Shown here: in pieces, positions 18,011 through 26,538 of the stretch
How positions within the stretch are numbered: position 1 is the stretch's first letter
Layout: every line of letters starts with the position of its first letter
DNA from: Pullulanibacillus pueri
GTDB taxonomy: Bacteria > Bacillota > Bacilli > Bacillales > Sporolactobacillaceae
Length of the DNA stretch: 64,000 bases
Direction of reading: 5' to 3'
Assembly: GCF_014639255.1 (NCBI RefSeq)
Contig: NZ_BMFV01000007.1
Span: 1 to 64,000 of the forward strand
Made by a program: the position numbers and the translations under genes
Notes under the pieces: model-generated
Databases searched by the model: none
What the model was told of the DNA's origin: nothing
Seen by the model: the letters and a program-made list of their open reading frames with translations, nothing else

Positions 18011-19152
18011 TAACGCTGTCCACCACCTAAATTCGATTGCAGTAATTGATCGACGGCAATCGAACAGCCTCTTGCTTCTGATCCCTTTATTCTCCCAAGG
18101 AGCACAAAGCCATGTTCTGTCTTGCACCCTAAATCTTCTGTCAAAATGCCGAGACATGAATTCCAGTTAGCGAGATCATAGTGCGCAATCACGCCTGTTT
18201 CGCCAATCTTCACAGGATCTAGTGTGTTAGTATCTAGTATCACTGTCTTCACCCAAGCAGGTCCAGTTTTATCACGGATGACACTATCAGTCTCAGATGC
18301 TGTAAGTAGTGTTTGATCATAAATTTGTGAGCTCATCTCCGTCATCCCATACATATTCACGCAACCGTTGCGACCGACATTAAAATAGTTATAGAACCGA
18401 GCATACAATTGTTCCATCTCTACTTCTCGCGATTGTCCTTTAAATCCCCCTGTGTCAAAAATTCGACTCCCCTTTGCAAGTTGGAAAGTAATCTGATGTT
18501 CTTCTAAATAATCAAGAAAATGAACATAGGAAAAAGTCGCTCCCATTAACAGTACGGGTTCATTGCGCTCTGCACAATCTTTCAGAGCGTCTATTAATCC
18601 TTCCATATCCAGTCCATTTTCATTAAAGAAAAATCGACTATGATCAGAGCCGAATGTAGTGACTGCATGTGTTAAATACCTCGAAAGGGATGAGTTCTTA
18701 TTTAAATCCTCTGCAGGTGAGAGAACAAAAATCGTCATTTCCTCTCGATCAGGCAGTACGAATGTTTTAAAAGGCCCTTCCATTGAGGCATCCCAAACGG
18801 AAAGATCAGGATGATAATTCTTCCCTTTCAACTCTGGATTGGTTGTTCCACTCGTCATAAAAACAGCCCGCACTTCTTCAATAGGTTCACACGATAATGA
18901 AAGCTGTTTAAAACCTTGAATCGGCATCGGTGGAATGTCCAGCCAATGCTTTACTGTTAGCGGTGTTCTTCTTCTTACTTGACAAAATTTCTTATAAGGT
19001 AAATTATTTTGAAACTGATAACGAAAGAGTTCAAGTGCTAACGTATTAAACTCTGTTTCAACTGTTTTAGGATGATGTACACCCAAATGATAGTGATCAA
19101 TAAAGTGAAGGATGTCCTGTGTGATCTGTTGCGCTGCTTCTCTCATGTTCAT
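18010..19152 (-). CDS. LuxE-type acyl-protein synthetase
   Basis: A 380-residue member of the LuxE family (PF04443), an acyl-adenylating enzyme related to the ANL superfamily. LuxE activates a free carboxylic acid with ATP, carries it on a C-terminal cysteine and hands it to LuxC. The adenylation loop FMTSGTTNPELKG and the NMYGMTEMSSQ segment are present, and the C-terminal acyl-accepting cysteine is kept (ARGCSIAVDQ, Cys363, where characterised LuxE has Cys364). The ATG overlaps the permease stop by four bases, and the stop overlaps luxC. With the TPP riboswitch upstream, the acid may be thiamin-related rather than a fatty acid. Confidence 0.9.
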   Translation of the reverse strand: MNMREAAQQITQDILHFIDHYHLGVHHPKTVETEFNTLALELFRYQFQNNLPYKKFCQVRRRTPLTVKHWLDIPPMPIQGFKQLSLSCEPIEEVRAVFMTSGTTNPELKGKNYHPDLSVWDASMEGPFKTFVLPDREEMTIFVLSPAEDLNKNSSLSRYLTHAVTTFGSDHSRFFFNENGLDMEGLIDALKDCAERNEPVLLMGATFSYVHFLDYLEEHQITFQLAKGSRIFDTGGFKGQSREVEMEQLYARFYNYFNVGRNGCVNMYGMTEMSSQIYDQTLLTASETDSVIRDKTGPAWVKTVILDTNTLDPVKIGETGVIAHYDLANWNSCLGILTEDLGCKTEHGFVLLGRIKGSEARGCSIAVDQLLQSNLGGGQR

Positions 19153-20486
19153 GCTCCTTTCTTAACCCAGTGAGGAATGTTCACAAAGACTAATTGCAAT
19201 AAAATTGACATAAAAGCGCCAACGAAAAGACTATTGGACAGAAATGTTCCTACTGTCCCCTTCACCCCTGTTGTATAAGCAGGCAATGATATGGCCAGCA
19301 AAATCGATAAACCAATAATCATAACGTTTTTTTCCGAATGCTCCACCTTTGCAAGAATCGAAATACCTGTGTATACCAAGGTCGCTGCTGCTGGCAAAAA
19401 GATCCCTCCCACAACTGCATCGGGTGTTAAAGCAAGTAGCGCGCCTGCTTTTGGCACGAAGCCAAACACTAAAAAAATCACTCCCGCTACCATGACGGGA
19501 TACCTTGATCCGACACCTGTTAATCTGAGTAAACCTACATTCTGAGCATAGCCGGTTGTAGGAAAGCCGCCAATAAGTGAGGATACAAAGGATCCCGCCG
19601 CCTCCCCTGCAAAGCCATTGCGCACGCGTTTCGCATGCATCTCTGTTTTTAATATGGTGGCTGAGGCTTGATAAACGCCCATGGCTTCGATGACAGCAAC
19701 AATGTAAGCAATGAAAAAAGTAAGAAAAGTCCCCCATTCAAACTTTAAACCGCCATAAGGAAGAAAATGAGGAAAACCAAACCAGTCCTTATCAGCAAGC
19801 ATCGAAAACTGTGTTTGTCCCAAAACAACAGCAATAATGTCTCCAACGACGAGAGCAATCAGAAATGAGAACGATCGCCACACTCCATTTCCAAAAATCG
19901 ATAATAATAAAACAATAATGGCCGTTGGGACCGACAAAATGAGTGTGGCAGGACTTGCAAAACCCTTATCCCCCGGTGACCCACCTAAGAATTCTGATAA
20001 GGTAAATCCAGATAAGGAAATCCCAACTAGAAAGATGACCGTCCCAGAAACGACCGGTGTGAATAATACTTTCAAACGACCGATCACACTAGTAATAGAG
20101 AGAATAAAAACGATCATCGCGCTAAGAAAAATCCCGCCACTTGCCGCTGCTAAACCACTCTGTTTACCTGTTGAAATCATAATCGAGTCGAACGCCGCCG
20201 ATGGCCCTTGAACGATCGGTAATTTGACAAGTTTCGTCGCTTGCACCAATGTGACGATCCCCGCGGTAATAAAGATTGCGTTCACGATATTGGCAGAGAG
20301 TGATAGAGGTAAGCCAATCATTGCTGCAACAAAAATAGGGTCTAGCCATACATTTGATACAAACACATGCTGAAGGCCATATAAAAAATTTTTGCCCGGT
20401 GACAATGTCTCATCAGGTCCAATGGTCAGCTCTTGCTGAGGATAATATTTTTCTTTTGATTCTTCTCTTAATTCTTCCATGTTCAT
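19149..20486 (-). CDS. NCS2-family nucleobase permease under TPP control
   Basis: A 445-residue integral membrane protein of the nucleobase:cation symporter-2 (solute carrier 23 / uracil-xanthine permease) family, with 12-14 hydrophobic segments. Family features include VQGPSAAFDSIMIS near residue 90 and, in the second half, EAMGVYQASATI and GGFPTTGYAQNVGLLRLTGVGSR. NCS2 proteins import purines, pyrimidines or ascorbate. As the first gene after a TPP riboswitch it probably imports a pyrimidine or thiazole precursor of thiamin. The ATG overlaps the end of a GAAGGGAAG site; a second in-frame ATG 6 nt on has better spacing. Confidence 0.9.
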   Translation of the reverse strand: MNMEELREESKEKYYPQQELTIGPDETLSPGKNFLYGLQHVFVSNVWLDPIFVAAMIGLPLSLSANIVNAIFITAGIVTLVQATKLVKLPIVQGPSAAFDSIMISTGKQSGLAAASGGIFLSAMIVFILSITSVIGRLKVLFTPVVSGTVIFLVGISLSGFTLSEFLGGSPGDKGFASPATLILSVPTAIIVLLLSIFGNGVWRSFSFLIALVVGDIIAVVLGQTQFSMLADKDWFGFPHFLPYGGLKFEWGTFLTFFIAYIVAVIEAMGVYQASATILKTEMHAKRVRNGFAGEAAGSFVSSLIGGFPTTGYAQNVGLLRLTGVGSRYPVMVAGVIFLVFGFVPKAGALLALTPDAVVGGIFLPAAATLVYTGISILAKVEHSEKNVMIIGLSILLAISLPAYTTGVKGTVGTFLSNSLFVGAFMSILLQLVFVNIPHWVKKGA

Positions 20487-20535
20487 CTTCCCTTCTTCAC
20501 AGTGGCAAATCCATTGTTTTCCTACAAAAACAATA

Positions 20536-20565
20536 AAAAGCTAGATCCGAATGGACCTAGCTTAG
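20536..20565 (-). terminator. Expression-platform terminator of the TPP riboswitch
   Basis: On the reverse strand AAGCTAGGTCC pairs with GGATCTAGCTT (11 bp, one G-U) around ATTC, followed by TTTATTGTTTTTG. It lies between the aptamer and the permease start, so control is most likely by transcription attenuation. Confidence 0.85.
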
Positions 20566-20595
20566 AGAGTAAGAGAAAAATGAGCCGTTTCACTT

Positions 20596-20687
20596 AACTA
20601 CTTCCCTACGCTGGCATGATCCAGATCAGGTCAAAAGGGTTAAAAAACAAGCGTTTTTCTCTCAGCCGAAAGGCACCCCTAGTAGTT
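20596..20687 (-). promoter_or_regulatory. TPP (THI-box) riboswitch
   Basis: Read on the reverse strand, this has the full thiamin-pyrophosphate aptamer core: GGGGTGCC, GGCTGAGA, then ACCTGATCTGGATCATGCC and AGCGTAGGGAA. P1 is a perfect 7-bp helix (AACTACT with AGTAGTT, at 20681-20687 and 20596-20602). In Bacilli such aptamers switch off thiamin synthesis and uptake genes when TPP is abundant. Here it governs the permease-luxE-luxC-SDR operon, with a terminator downstream. Confidence 0.96.
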
Positions 20688-20709
20688 TGCCATTATGCAA
20701 TTTATATTC

Positions 20710-20738
20710 ATCATAACGCCAAGGTTTTCATAAGTAAA
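20710..20738 (-). promoter_or_regulatory. Promoter of the TPP-riboswitch operon
   Basis: On the reverse strand TTTACT (20733-20738) and TATGAT (20710-20715) are 17 bp apart, placing the transcript start about 15 nt before the aptamer. Confidence 0.6.
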
Positions 20739-20760
20739 GCATGAGCTTTTAATTTCTTTA

Positions 20761-20795
20761 TAGCCCAGCATACAAACGCAAGTCATGCTAGGCTA
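20761..20795 (-). other. Long hairpin upstream of the riboswitch promoter
   Basis: TAGCCTAGCAT and ATGCTGGGCTA (reverse strand) form an 11-bp stem with one G-U pair and a 13-nt loop, but no U-run follows. The G-U pair suggests a reverse-strand RNA. Its role is unknown. Confidence 0.35.
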
Positions 20796-20868
20796 AAGCA
20801 ATATTACGATGGAACCAAAGAGTAATCGTTACATCTTTTTGCCTATCATACGCATGATACAGACAAAA

Positions 20869-20912
20869 CAAAAAGTAGACCGCCCGGGATGGCATTGGTC
20901 TACTTTTCTTAA
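20869..20912 (-). terminator. Terminator of the sugar-acid operon
   Basis: AAAAGTAGACC (20871-20881) and GGTCTACTTTT (20897-20907) form an 11-bp perfect stem with a T-run on the reverse strand, about 120 nt after the last SDR stop of the 21-28.9 kb operon. Confidence 0.8.
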
Positions 20913-21026
20913 TTAACTGCACCGCCTTTCCTCGAAAGAAGACATTGAATCACAAGCCAACAGCCCCTTCCTCGAAGTGGGAGGATTTCAATTCCTTATG
21001 AAAATGTCCCTTCTCATCCCTATCTT

Positions 21027-21809
21027 TCACCAATCGAGATGAATGGTTTCACCACCGTCTACTGGAACGATAGCGCCTGTCATAAACGCAGCCTTTTCAC
21101 TGGCTAAGAAAACCACCGGGTAACCAATAAATTTCGGTTCCCCGACGACACCGAGGGGCGTATTATAGGCTGCTTTTTCTAAGGCCGCCTCACGTTCCTT
21201 ATCAGATAGGACTTCTAACCGCTTTTGAAAATCCTTAGAGATTGACATGCCTGGCAAAACAGTATTCACACGAATGCCTGCAGGGGCAAACTCGAGGGCT
21301 AATCCCCGCGTCATAGAAACAATGCCACCTTTGGCTGCGGCGTAAACTGAGAAATGAGGTCGTGTCGCTAAAGCATGAACGGAGGCAATATTGACTATCG
21401 CACCACCACCCTGAGCTTTCATATGGGGAACCACTTGTTGGGTCATTAAAAAATGACCACGTAAGTCTGTTTGAATCAGCTGATCAAATTCCTCGACGGT
21501 AAAATCTAGTGATGATTTATACATATGCGTCCCAATATCATTGACCAATACATCAATTCTTCCATAATGTTCAATCACAGTCTCTACAGCCTGTTTGATC
21601 TCATCTAAATGACGGACATTCATCTGCAAAAACATAACCTCATAACCTTTTTCACGAAACGCCACTTGTGTTTGGATGCCGTCTTCCTCATTCCAATCGG
21701 CAATAACCACGCGACTGCCCTCTTCTAAGAAATCACTCACAATCCCTCTCCCTATACCATTCGCTCCGCCTGTGACTAAAACTATTTTTTCTTTCAGCCC
21801 TAAGTCCAT
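21027..21809 (-). CDS. Short-chain dehydrogenase, last gene of the sugar-acid operon
   Basis: A 260-residue classical SDR: TGGANGIG cofactor loop, VLVNDIGTHMY in place of NNAG, Ser in IVNIASVHA, YAAAK catalytic Tyr/Lys, and AIVPVDGGE near the end. NAD(P)-dependent oxidation or reduction of a sugar, sugar acid or 2-keto-3-deoxy acid is expected, given two acid-sugar dehydratases upstream. The ATG at 21809 has GGGAGGT spaced 8 nt; the frame extends 21 codons further without a site. Similar SDRs act as sugar dehydrogenases or as 2-keto-3-deoxy-fuconate-type dehydrogenases; I cannot choose. Confidence 0.88.
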   Translation of the reverse strand: MDLGLKEKIVLVTGGANGIGRGIVSDFLEEGSRVVIADWNEEDGIQTQVAFREKGYEVMFLQMNVRHLDEIKQAVETVIEHYGRIDVLVNDIGTHMYKSSLDFTVEEFDQLIQTDLRGHFLMTQQVVPHMKAQGGGAIVNIASVHALATRPHFSVYAAAKGGIVSMTRGLALEFAPAGIRVNTVLPGMSISKDFQKRLEVLSDKEREAALEKAAYNTPLGVVGEPKFIGYPVVFLASEKAAFMTGAIVPVDGGETIHLDW

Positions 21810-21914
21810 CCCTTGACCTCCCTTGTTATATAGATAGTGAATGTCTATGAATCGTGTCGTAATGACTCCCAAATCTACTGTCCGTTAGAGCCAACGCCGT
21901 TTTCTCAAAAACTT

Positions 21915-23033
21915 CTACCAATCAGCAACCGATCCATCATCTTCATGGAACCAACGCGGGGAATCCCATACTCCATCGTAACGTTTGTCTTCTAACAAAG
22001 TCTCATCTACTTCTATACCTAGACCGGGTGCCGTGGGAACATCGATGTAACCGTCTTTAACCTCGAATGGTGTTTTAATATACCCTTCGCCTAAATGGAC
22101 GTGTTCTTGTGCCAAGAAATTGGCTGAAACTGCTGAGACTTGAAGACTTGCGGCCAAATTAATGGGACCTAGCGGATTATGCGGAGCAAAAGCAGCAAAA
22201 TGCGCCTCTGCTAAGCGGGCAATGTTTAACGCTTCAGAAATACCGCCACAATGAGCGAGATCGGGTTGGACAATGGTTGCAGCTTGTTTTGAAAGTAACT
22301 CGCGAAATGCATATTTCGTATAGAGCCGTTCTCCTGTTGCAATGGGAATACTTGTCGCTCGAGCAATACGCGCCATCTCATCAAGTTCTTCTGATAAACA
22401 CGGTTCTTCAACAAAGAGCGGATTTAATCGTTCTAACTCCTTACATAGTTTGATAGCAAGGGCAGGTTGAATACGGCCATGAAAATCGACAGCAAAATCA
22501 TTTTCAGGACCAATCGCATCGCGAATGACTTCGAAACGCTCGATTTCCCGCTGAATCCAGGCGGGGGATTCTAAAAATCTGGCTGGATTGGCAATTGATG
22601 TCTTCACAGCGGTAAATCCAGCTTCAACTGCTTTTTTGGCACTCGCATGAATGTCATCCAATGTCTCCCCACCGACATGACCATACATGCGAATACGCTC
22701 TCTGACCGCTCCACCTAAAAGTTGAGAAACAGGGACATTCAACCATTTCCCTAAGATATCCCAAAGCGCCTGATCAATAGCGCTCACAGCACTCGTTAAT
22801 ACAGGACCACCATGATAAAAAGTCCCACGGTAATTGGATTGCCATAGATGCTGAATTCTCCGGGGATCCTCTCCGATCAAGTGCGGCTCTAATTCCCGAA
22901 TCGCCATTTCAACAGTACGAGAGCGCCCTTCAACTATAGCTTCTCCCCATCCGACGAGACCTTCATCTGTCGAGACTTTTAAAAACGACCATCTCGGGCG
23001 TACATGAATGATGTCAAGATTTGTTATTTTCAT
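21915..23033 (-). CDS. D-galactonate dehydratase-like enolase-superfamily enzyme
   Basis: A 372-residue enzyme of the mandelate racemase/muconate lactonising superfamily. It follows Escherichia coli DgoD closely along its length: PRWSFLKVSTDEGLVGWGE at the start, ALWDILGKWLNVPV, DFHGRIQPALAI, VEEPCLSEE, ATGERLYTKY, QPDLAHCGGI and APHNPLGPI, ending RWFHEDDGSVADW. The metal ligands (Asp, Glu, Glu in these segments) and the His of HNPLGP are present. The expected reaction is dehydration of an aldonate to a 2-keto-3-deoxy acid. No aldolase or kinase for the product lies in this window. Confidence 0.88.
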   Translation of the reverse strand: MKITNLDIIHVRPRWSFLKVSTDEGLVGWGEAIVEGRSRTVEMAIRELEPHLIGEDPRRIQHLWQSNYRGTFYHGGPVLTSAVSAIDQALWDILGKWLNVPVSQLLGGAVRERIRMYGHVGGETLDDIHASAKKAVEAGFTAVKTSIANPARFLESPAWIQREIERFEVIRDAIGPENDFAVDFHGRIQPALAIKLCKELERLNPLFVEEPCLSEELDEMARIARATSIPIATGERLYTKYAFRELLSKQAATIVQPDLAHCGGISEALNIARLAEAHFAAFAPHNPLGPINLAASLQVSAVSANFLAQEHVHLGEGYIKTPFEVKDGYIDVPTAPGLGIEVDETLLEDKRYDGVWDSPRWFHEDDGSVADW

Positions 23034-23091
23034 TGATTCCGAACCTCCTAGTTATGTAGATTGAGTTGACTCATGTATTGAATAGCCATCA

Positions 23092-24288
23092 TCACGGCCG
23101 CACAGGCGTTCCATCTGGAAGCCGAGCCAAAGTCCACGCCGGAAGATCATGGTAAGGGGGATATTTCTTTGCTTTTTCTTCATCAATATCAATGCCTAAC
23201 CCCGGTTCATCATTCACATAAACATAGCCACCTCGTAGTTCAGGTAACCCTTGGAACACATCGTAAATCGGTTCTGAGAAGCCTGCCCATTCTTGAATAC
23301 CAAAATTAGGGGACACTAAATCCAAATGCACATCGGCTGCGTGCCCTACAGGAGAAGTATCACCAGGTCCATGCCAAGCTGTCCTTACGCCAAAAGCTTC
23401 ACAGAAAGCAGCTAGTTTTCGTGCAGGAGTAATACCGCCAATTTGGCTAATATGAATGCGGATGAAATCAATCAGACGATTCGTAATTAAAGATTTGTAT
23501 TCCATCGGATTATTAAAGAGTTCTCCCATAGCAATCGGAGTCGCACATTGCTGACGAATCATTTGAAAATACTCAGTTTGCTCTGGAGGAAGAGCGTCTT
23601 CTAAGAAAAATAAGCGATAGGGTTCCACGGTTTTTGCCAGACGAACCGCTTCGATAGGCGCAAGGCGTTCATGAATATCGTGGAGCAATTCCACACCAAA
23701 CCCAATCTTATCGCGCAAATGATCGAACAATTTGGGAACACTTTGCGCATACTGATCCGGATCATAATAGGCGCCCGGCAGTGCCCCTTTTGGCCTTTCA
23801 AGTGATTTCCCACCGTAACCGTTCAATTGGCAGCGGATATAATGTAACCCTTGCTCCATATATTTCAAAACATTTTCCTCGACCTCATGGACATCTTGGC
23901 CATCGGCATGTCTATAAACAGCAACCCCTTCACGGACCTTGCCCCCTAATAATTGATAAAGGGGCATATTGGCTAATTTTCCTTTGATATCCCAAAGTGC
24001 CTGATCCACACCTGATAATGCATTGTTCATAATGGGACCGTTTCTCCAGTATCCGCTGACATTTGCACTGTTCCAAATATCCTCTATGCGCTGTGGATCT
24101 TTTCCTATTAAAAAGGGTCTAAGATATTCTTCAACCGCCGTTTTTACCGCCAAATGCCGTTGGGTAAAAGTTGCACATCCGATCCCATATAATTCTGGTT
24201 CATTAGTCTCAACTTTTACGATCACTAAATTAATACCTTCAGGTGCTGTGAGAATCACACGAACATCTTTTATTTGCAAAGCACACAT
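23092..24288 (-). CDS. RspA / D-mannonate dehydratase-type enolase-superfamily enzyme
   Basis: A 398-residue enolase-superfamily protein resembling E. coli RspA and the ManD group: GYWRNGPIMNNALSGVDQAL, PLYQLLGGKVREGVAVYRH, LLHDIHERL, FLEDALPPEQ, PIAMGELFNN, SQIGGITPARK and AWHGPGDTSPVGHA, ending GLGIDIDEEKA. Members dehydrate D-mannonate or D-gluconate, often slowly. Two different dehydratases in one operon suggest that two epimeric acids, or a broad mix, are handled. The ATG has AAGGAG 10 nt away. The specific substrate is not readable. Confidence 0.88.
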   Translation of the reverse strand: MCALQIKDVRVILTAPEGINLVIVKVETNEPELYGIGCATFTQRHLAVKTAVEEYLRPFLIGKDPQRIEDIWNSANVSGYWRNGPIMNNALSGVDQALWDIKGKLANMPLYQLLGGKVREGVAVYRHADGQDVHEVEENVLKYMEQGLHYIRCQLNGYGGKSLERPKGALPGAYYDPDQYAQSVPKLFDHLRDKIGFGVELLHDIHERLAPIEAVRLAKTVEPYRLFFLEDALPPEQTEYFQMIRQQCATPIAMGELFNNPMEYKSLITNRLIDFIRIHISQIGGITPARKLAAFCEAFGVRTAWHGPGDTSPVGHAADVHLDLVSPNFGIQEWAGFSEPIYDVFQGLPELRGGYVYVNDEPGLGIDIDEEKAKKYPPYHDLPAWTLARLPDGTPVRP

Positions 24289-24302
24289 TTTATTTTCACT
24301 CC

Positions 24303-24899
24303 TTATTGAGATTGAGCTTCAGGAAAGGTTTTTTGCACAATGACTGTGCACAGAAATGCAAACAGGGTGACGCCGCAAAGCGGTACAAATTTAAAGAAAG
24401 TCAACGTCAAGCTAATATAGAGGTAACCTAATGTCATAGTCATCAAGAAAACAGAGCGGAAAGGATGAGCCATTGCAAGTAAAAAGGTGAATTTTATTTG
24501 CTTAAAAAAGCCGGTGTCATAATGGGCAAAAACAGGCCCGATGTAAAGAAGCATGGTGAAGAAAACCAGTGACGCCAGCTGGCACAAAAACGTAAAGATC
24601 CCATTATGATAAAAGTTCTGGTCTGCCCGCAAAAACAACCACATCAACACGAACCCATAACCCGTAATTTGAGACTTCTTAAATTCACTTTTATAATATA
24701 GCCAAAAGGTCGAAAAAATCGGGACCTCTTCTTGAAATGCCCATTTTCTTATAATAGCAAAGACCGCTGCCGTAGCCGGAAACACCCCAAGGATGACACC
24801 CCCCATGAGTGAAAACAATACCCACAGCAGATTCAAATAAATAAGTTTGGTGAACCGATCTAAAAAGTGATAGAGTGGACTTTCGACTAAGGTTTGCAT
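24303..24899 (-). CDS. YesL-family membrane protein (DUF624)
   Basis: A 198-residue protein with about five hydrophobic helices, opening ESPLYHFLDRFTKLIYLNLLWVLFSLMGG, the form of the YesL/DUF624 family. These proteins accompany sugar ABC importers in Bacilli (yesLMNOPQ is the model), but their role is not known. Here it is within the sugar-acid operon. Its start overlaps the end of the upstream SDR gene by 13 bp; the ATG at 24899 is preferred, with a GTG at 24914 as an alternative. Confidence 0.85.
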   Translation of the reverse strand: MQTLVESPLYHFLDRFTKLIYLNLLWVLFSLMGGVILGVFPATAAVFAIIRKWAFQEEVPIFSTFWLYYKSEFKKSQITGYGFVLMWLFLRADQNFYHNGIFTFLCQLASLVFFTMLLYIGPVFAHYDTGFFKQIKFTFLLAMAHPFRSVFLMTMTLGYLYISLTLTFFKFVPLCGVTLFAFLCTVIVQKTFPEAQSQ

Positions 24900-25696
24900 G
24901 GTACATTCCCCCACCCATAGTCATCATACCCATCAGGCACTCGCTCCGGCATTCCAGGAAGAATGAGACCTCCATCCACAGGAATCACGATGCCCGTGAC
25001 ATAAGCAGCTTTGTCAGACACAAGCCAGGTCACTGCCTGGGCTATATCATCCGGTGTTCCAGCTCTTCCTAAAGGTATACGTTTTCCGAGTTGCTTATAA
25101 AAGTGATTGGTTGCATCATTATGGCGGACTTGAATCGCACCTGGTGCCACACAATTGACCCGAATCCCGTACGGGGCTAAATCTAGCGCCATCGATTTCG
25201 TCGATCGAATTAATGCTGCTTTTAAACCTCCATATACTCCATCGCGCGGATAACCTTGAATCCCCCGTGTCGAAGCTGTATGAACAATACTTCCTTGGAT
25301 CCCCTCCTCTATCATGTGTTGACTGGCATACTGCGTTAACAAATAAGGGGCTCGATAATTCAGCCCAAAGAGCAGATTTAAGGATTCTACTTTTGTCTCT
25401 AGTACACTCTCCATAATCGTTCGACCGGCATTGTTGACAAGAACATCAATGTGCCCTAATGTCTCTAAAGCTTGATCAAAGAGGACCCGCGGAAAGGTTT
25501 CTTCCGCTAAATCCCCTTCAAAAAATGTGCAAGCAACAGAATAGGTTTGTTCAATATCCCTTTTAACATTGGTGGCATTTTCTACATCTTGATAATGTGA
25601 ACATACTAAATCGTAACCTTCTTTGGCGAGGGCATAGGCAATGCCTTTTCCTATGCCACTACTTGCACCCGTAATCAGTGCTTTCTTTTGCATCAT
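24887..25696 (-). CDS. Short-chain dehydrogenase within the sugar-acid operon
   Basis: A 269-residue classical SDR resembling glucose/sugar 1-dehydrogenases: TGASSGIG at the N-terminus, VLVNNAGRT, Ser in VHTASTRGI, YGGLK as the catalytic Tyr/Lys motif, and VIPVDGG late. A C-terminal tail of about 20 residues goes beyond the usual length. It lies between the ABC permeases and yesL, so oxidation of the imported sugar to a lactone or acid, ahead of the dehydratases, is plausible. It starts 3 nt after the permease gene ends. Confidence 0.88.
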   Translation of the reverse strand: MMQKKALITGASSGIGKGIAYALAKEGYDLVCSHYQDVENATNVKRDIEQTYSVACTFFEGDLAEETFPRVLFDQALETLGHIDVLVNNAGRTIMESVLETKVESLNLLFGLNYRAPYLLTQYASQHMIEEGIQGSIVHTASTRGIQGYPRDGVYGGLKAALIRSTKSMALDLAPYGIRVNCVAPGAIQVRHNDATNHFYKQLGKRIPLGRAGTPDDIAQAVTWLVSDKAAYVTGIVIPVDGGLILPGMPERVPDGYDDYGWGNVPCKP

Positions 25697-25699
25697 CTC

Positions 25700-26533
25700 T
25701 CACCCTTTCAATCCTGTTGTGACAATACCCTCGACTAAATATTTTTGACCAAAGAAGAAGGCAAAAATAGTCGGGATCGTCAGTAAAACAGCAGCAGCAT
25801 CAATGACCGGCTTTAAAATAATGGTAGGGTTATTAGGCAACGTGTAGCTTGAACCAAGAAGTGCCGTTGCCAAATTCCATTTCGTACTATCTAAAAACAT
25901 ATAAGGAGTGAGATAATCCCCCCATGAAGATTGAAAGGACATGACCGCTACCGTGACTACGATTGGAATGGAGATCGGCATTAGAATTCGCCACAATATC
26001 CCCAATGAACTGCAGCCATCTATTCGAGCCGATTCATCCAATTCCTTCGGTAAGGTTAAGAAAAATTGGCGATACAAGAAAATGAAGAAAGCGTTTCCAC
26101 CAATTCCCCAAAAGAACCATGGTAAATACGTATTCGTTAACCCGATTTTATTAAAGAAAATATATGTCGGAATCTGTGTCACTAATGGAGGTACCATCAT
26201 CGTTGAAATAATGAGTATGAAAAAGAAACTTTTTCCTGGTGCTCTAAAGCGAGCAAAACCATACGCTACAACGGCACTGGAAACTGTCGTTAAGACAACT
26301 GTAAGTCCTGAAATAATAATGGAGCTCCACAGATAGTCCATAAAAGGAATGAGCGTGACAGCCAGTTTATAATTACTCAAATGGACACTCGAAGGCAGCA
26401 AGGAAACGGTTGCGTACACATCATTTAAGGAATTGCCAAATGTCCAAAGCGCTGGAAAAGCAAAAATAGCGGCTAATACGATCACCACAATGTAGAGCAC
26501 AACCCTATTTAAACGACTTTTTTGATTGACCAT
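25700..26533 (-). CDS. Sugar ABC transporter permease, MalG type
   Basis: A 277-residue inner-membrane permease of the CUT1 carbohydrate class with six hydrophobic segments. The cytoplasmic EAA loop reads ESARIDGCSSLGILWRILMPI. It works with the other permease and the lipoprotein. I prefer ATG 26533 (AGGAG 8 nt before it) over a GTG at 26542. No ATPase gene is in the operon, so a shared MsmX-type ATPase encoded elsewhere is expected. Confidence 0.93.
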   Translation of the reverse strand: MVNQKSRLNRVVLYIVVIVLAAIFAFPALWTFGNSLNDVYATVSLLPSSVHLSNYKLAVTLIPFMDYLWSSIIISGLTVVLTTVSSAVVAYGFARFRAPGKSFFFILIISTMMVPPLVTQIPTYIFFNKIGLTNTYLPWFFWGIGGNAFFIFLYRQFFLTLPKELDESARIDGCSSLGILWRILMPISIPIVVTVAVMSFQSSWGDYLTPYMFLDSTKWNLATALLGSSYTLPNNPTIILKPVIDAAAVLLTIPTIFAFFFGQKYLVEGIVTTGLKG

Positions 26534-26538
26534 ATCTC

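Noticed and set aside
15764-20486. Bioluminescence (lux) operon
   Set aside because: luxC and luxE types are present but no luxA, luxB or luxD, and the TPP riboswitch points to vitamin metabolism.
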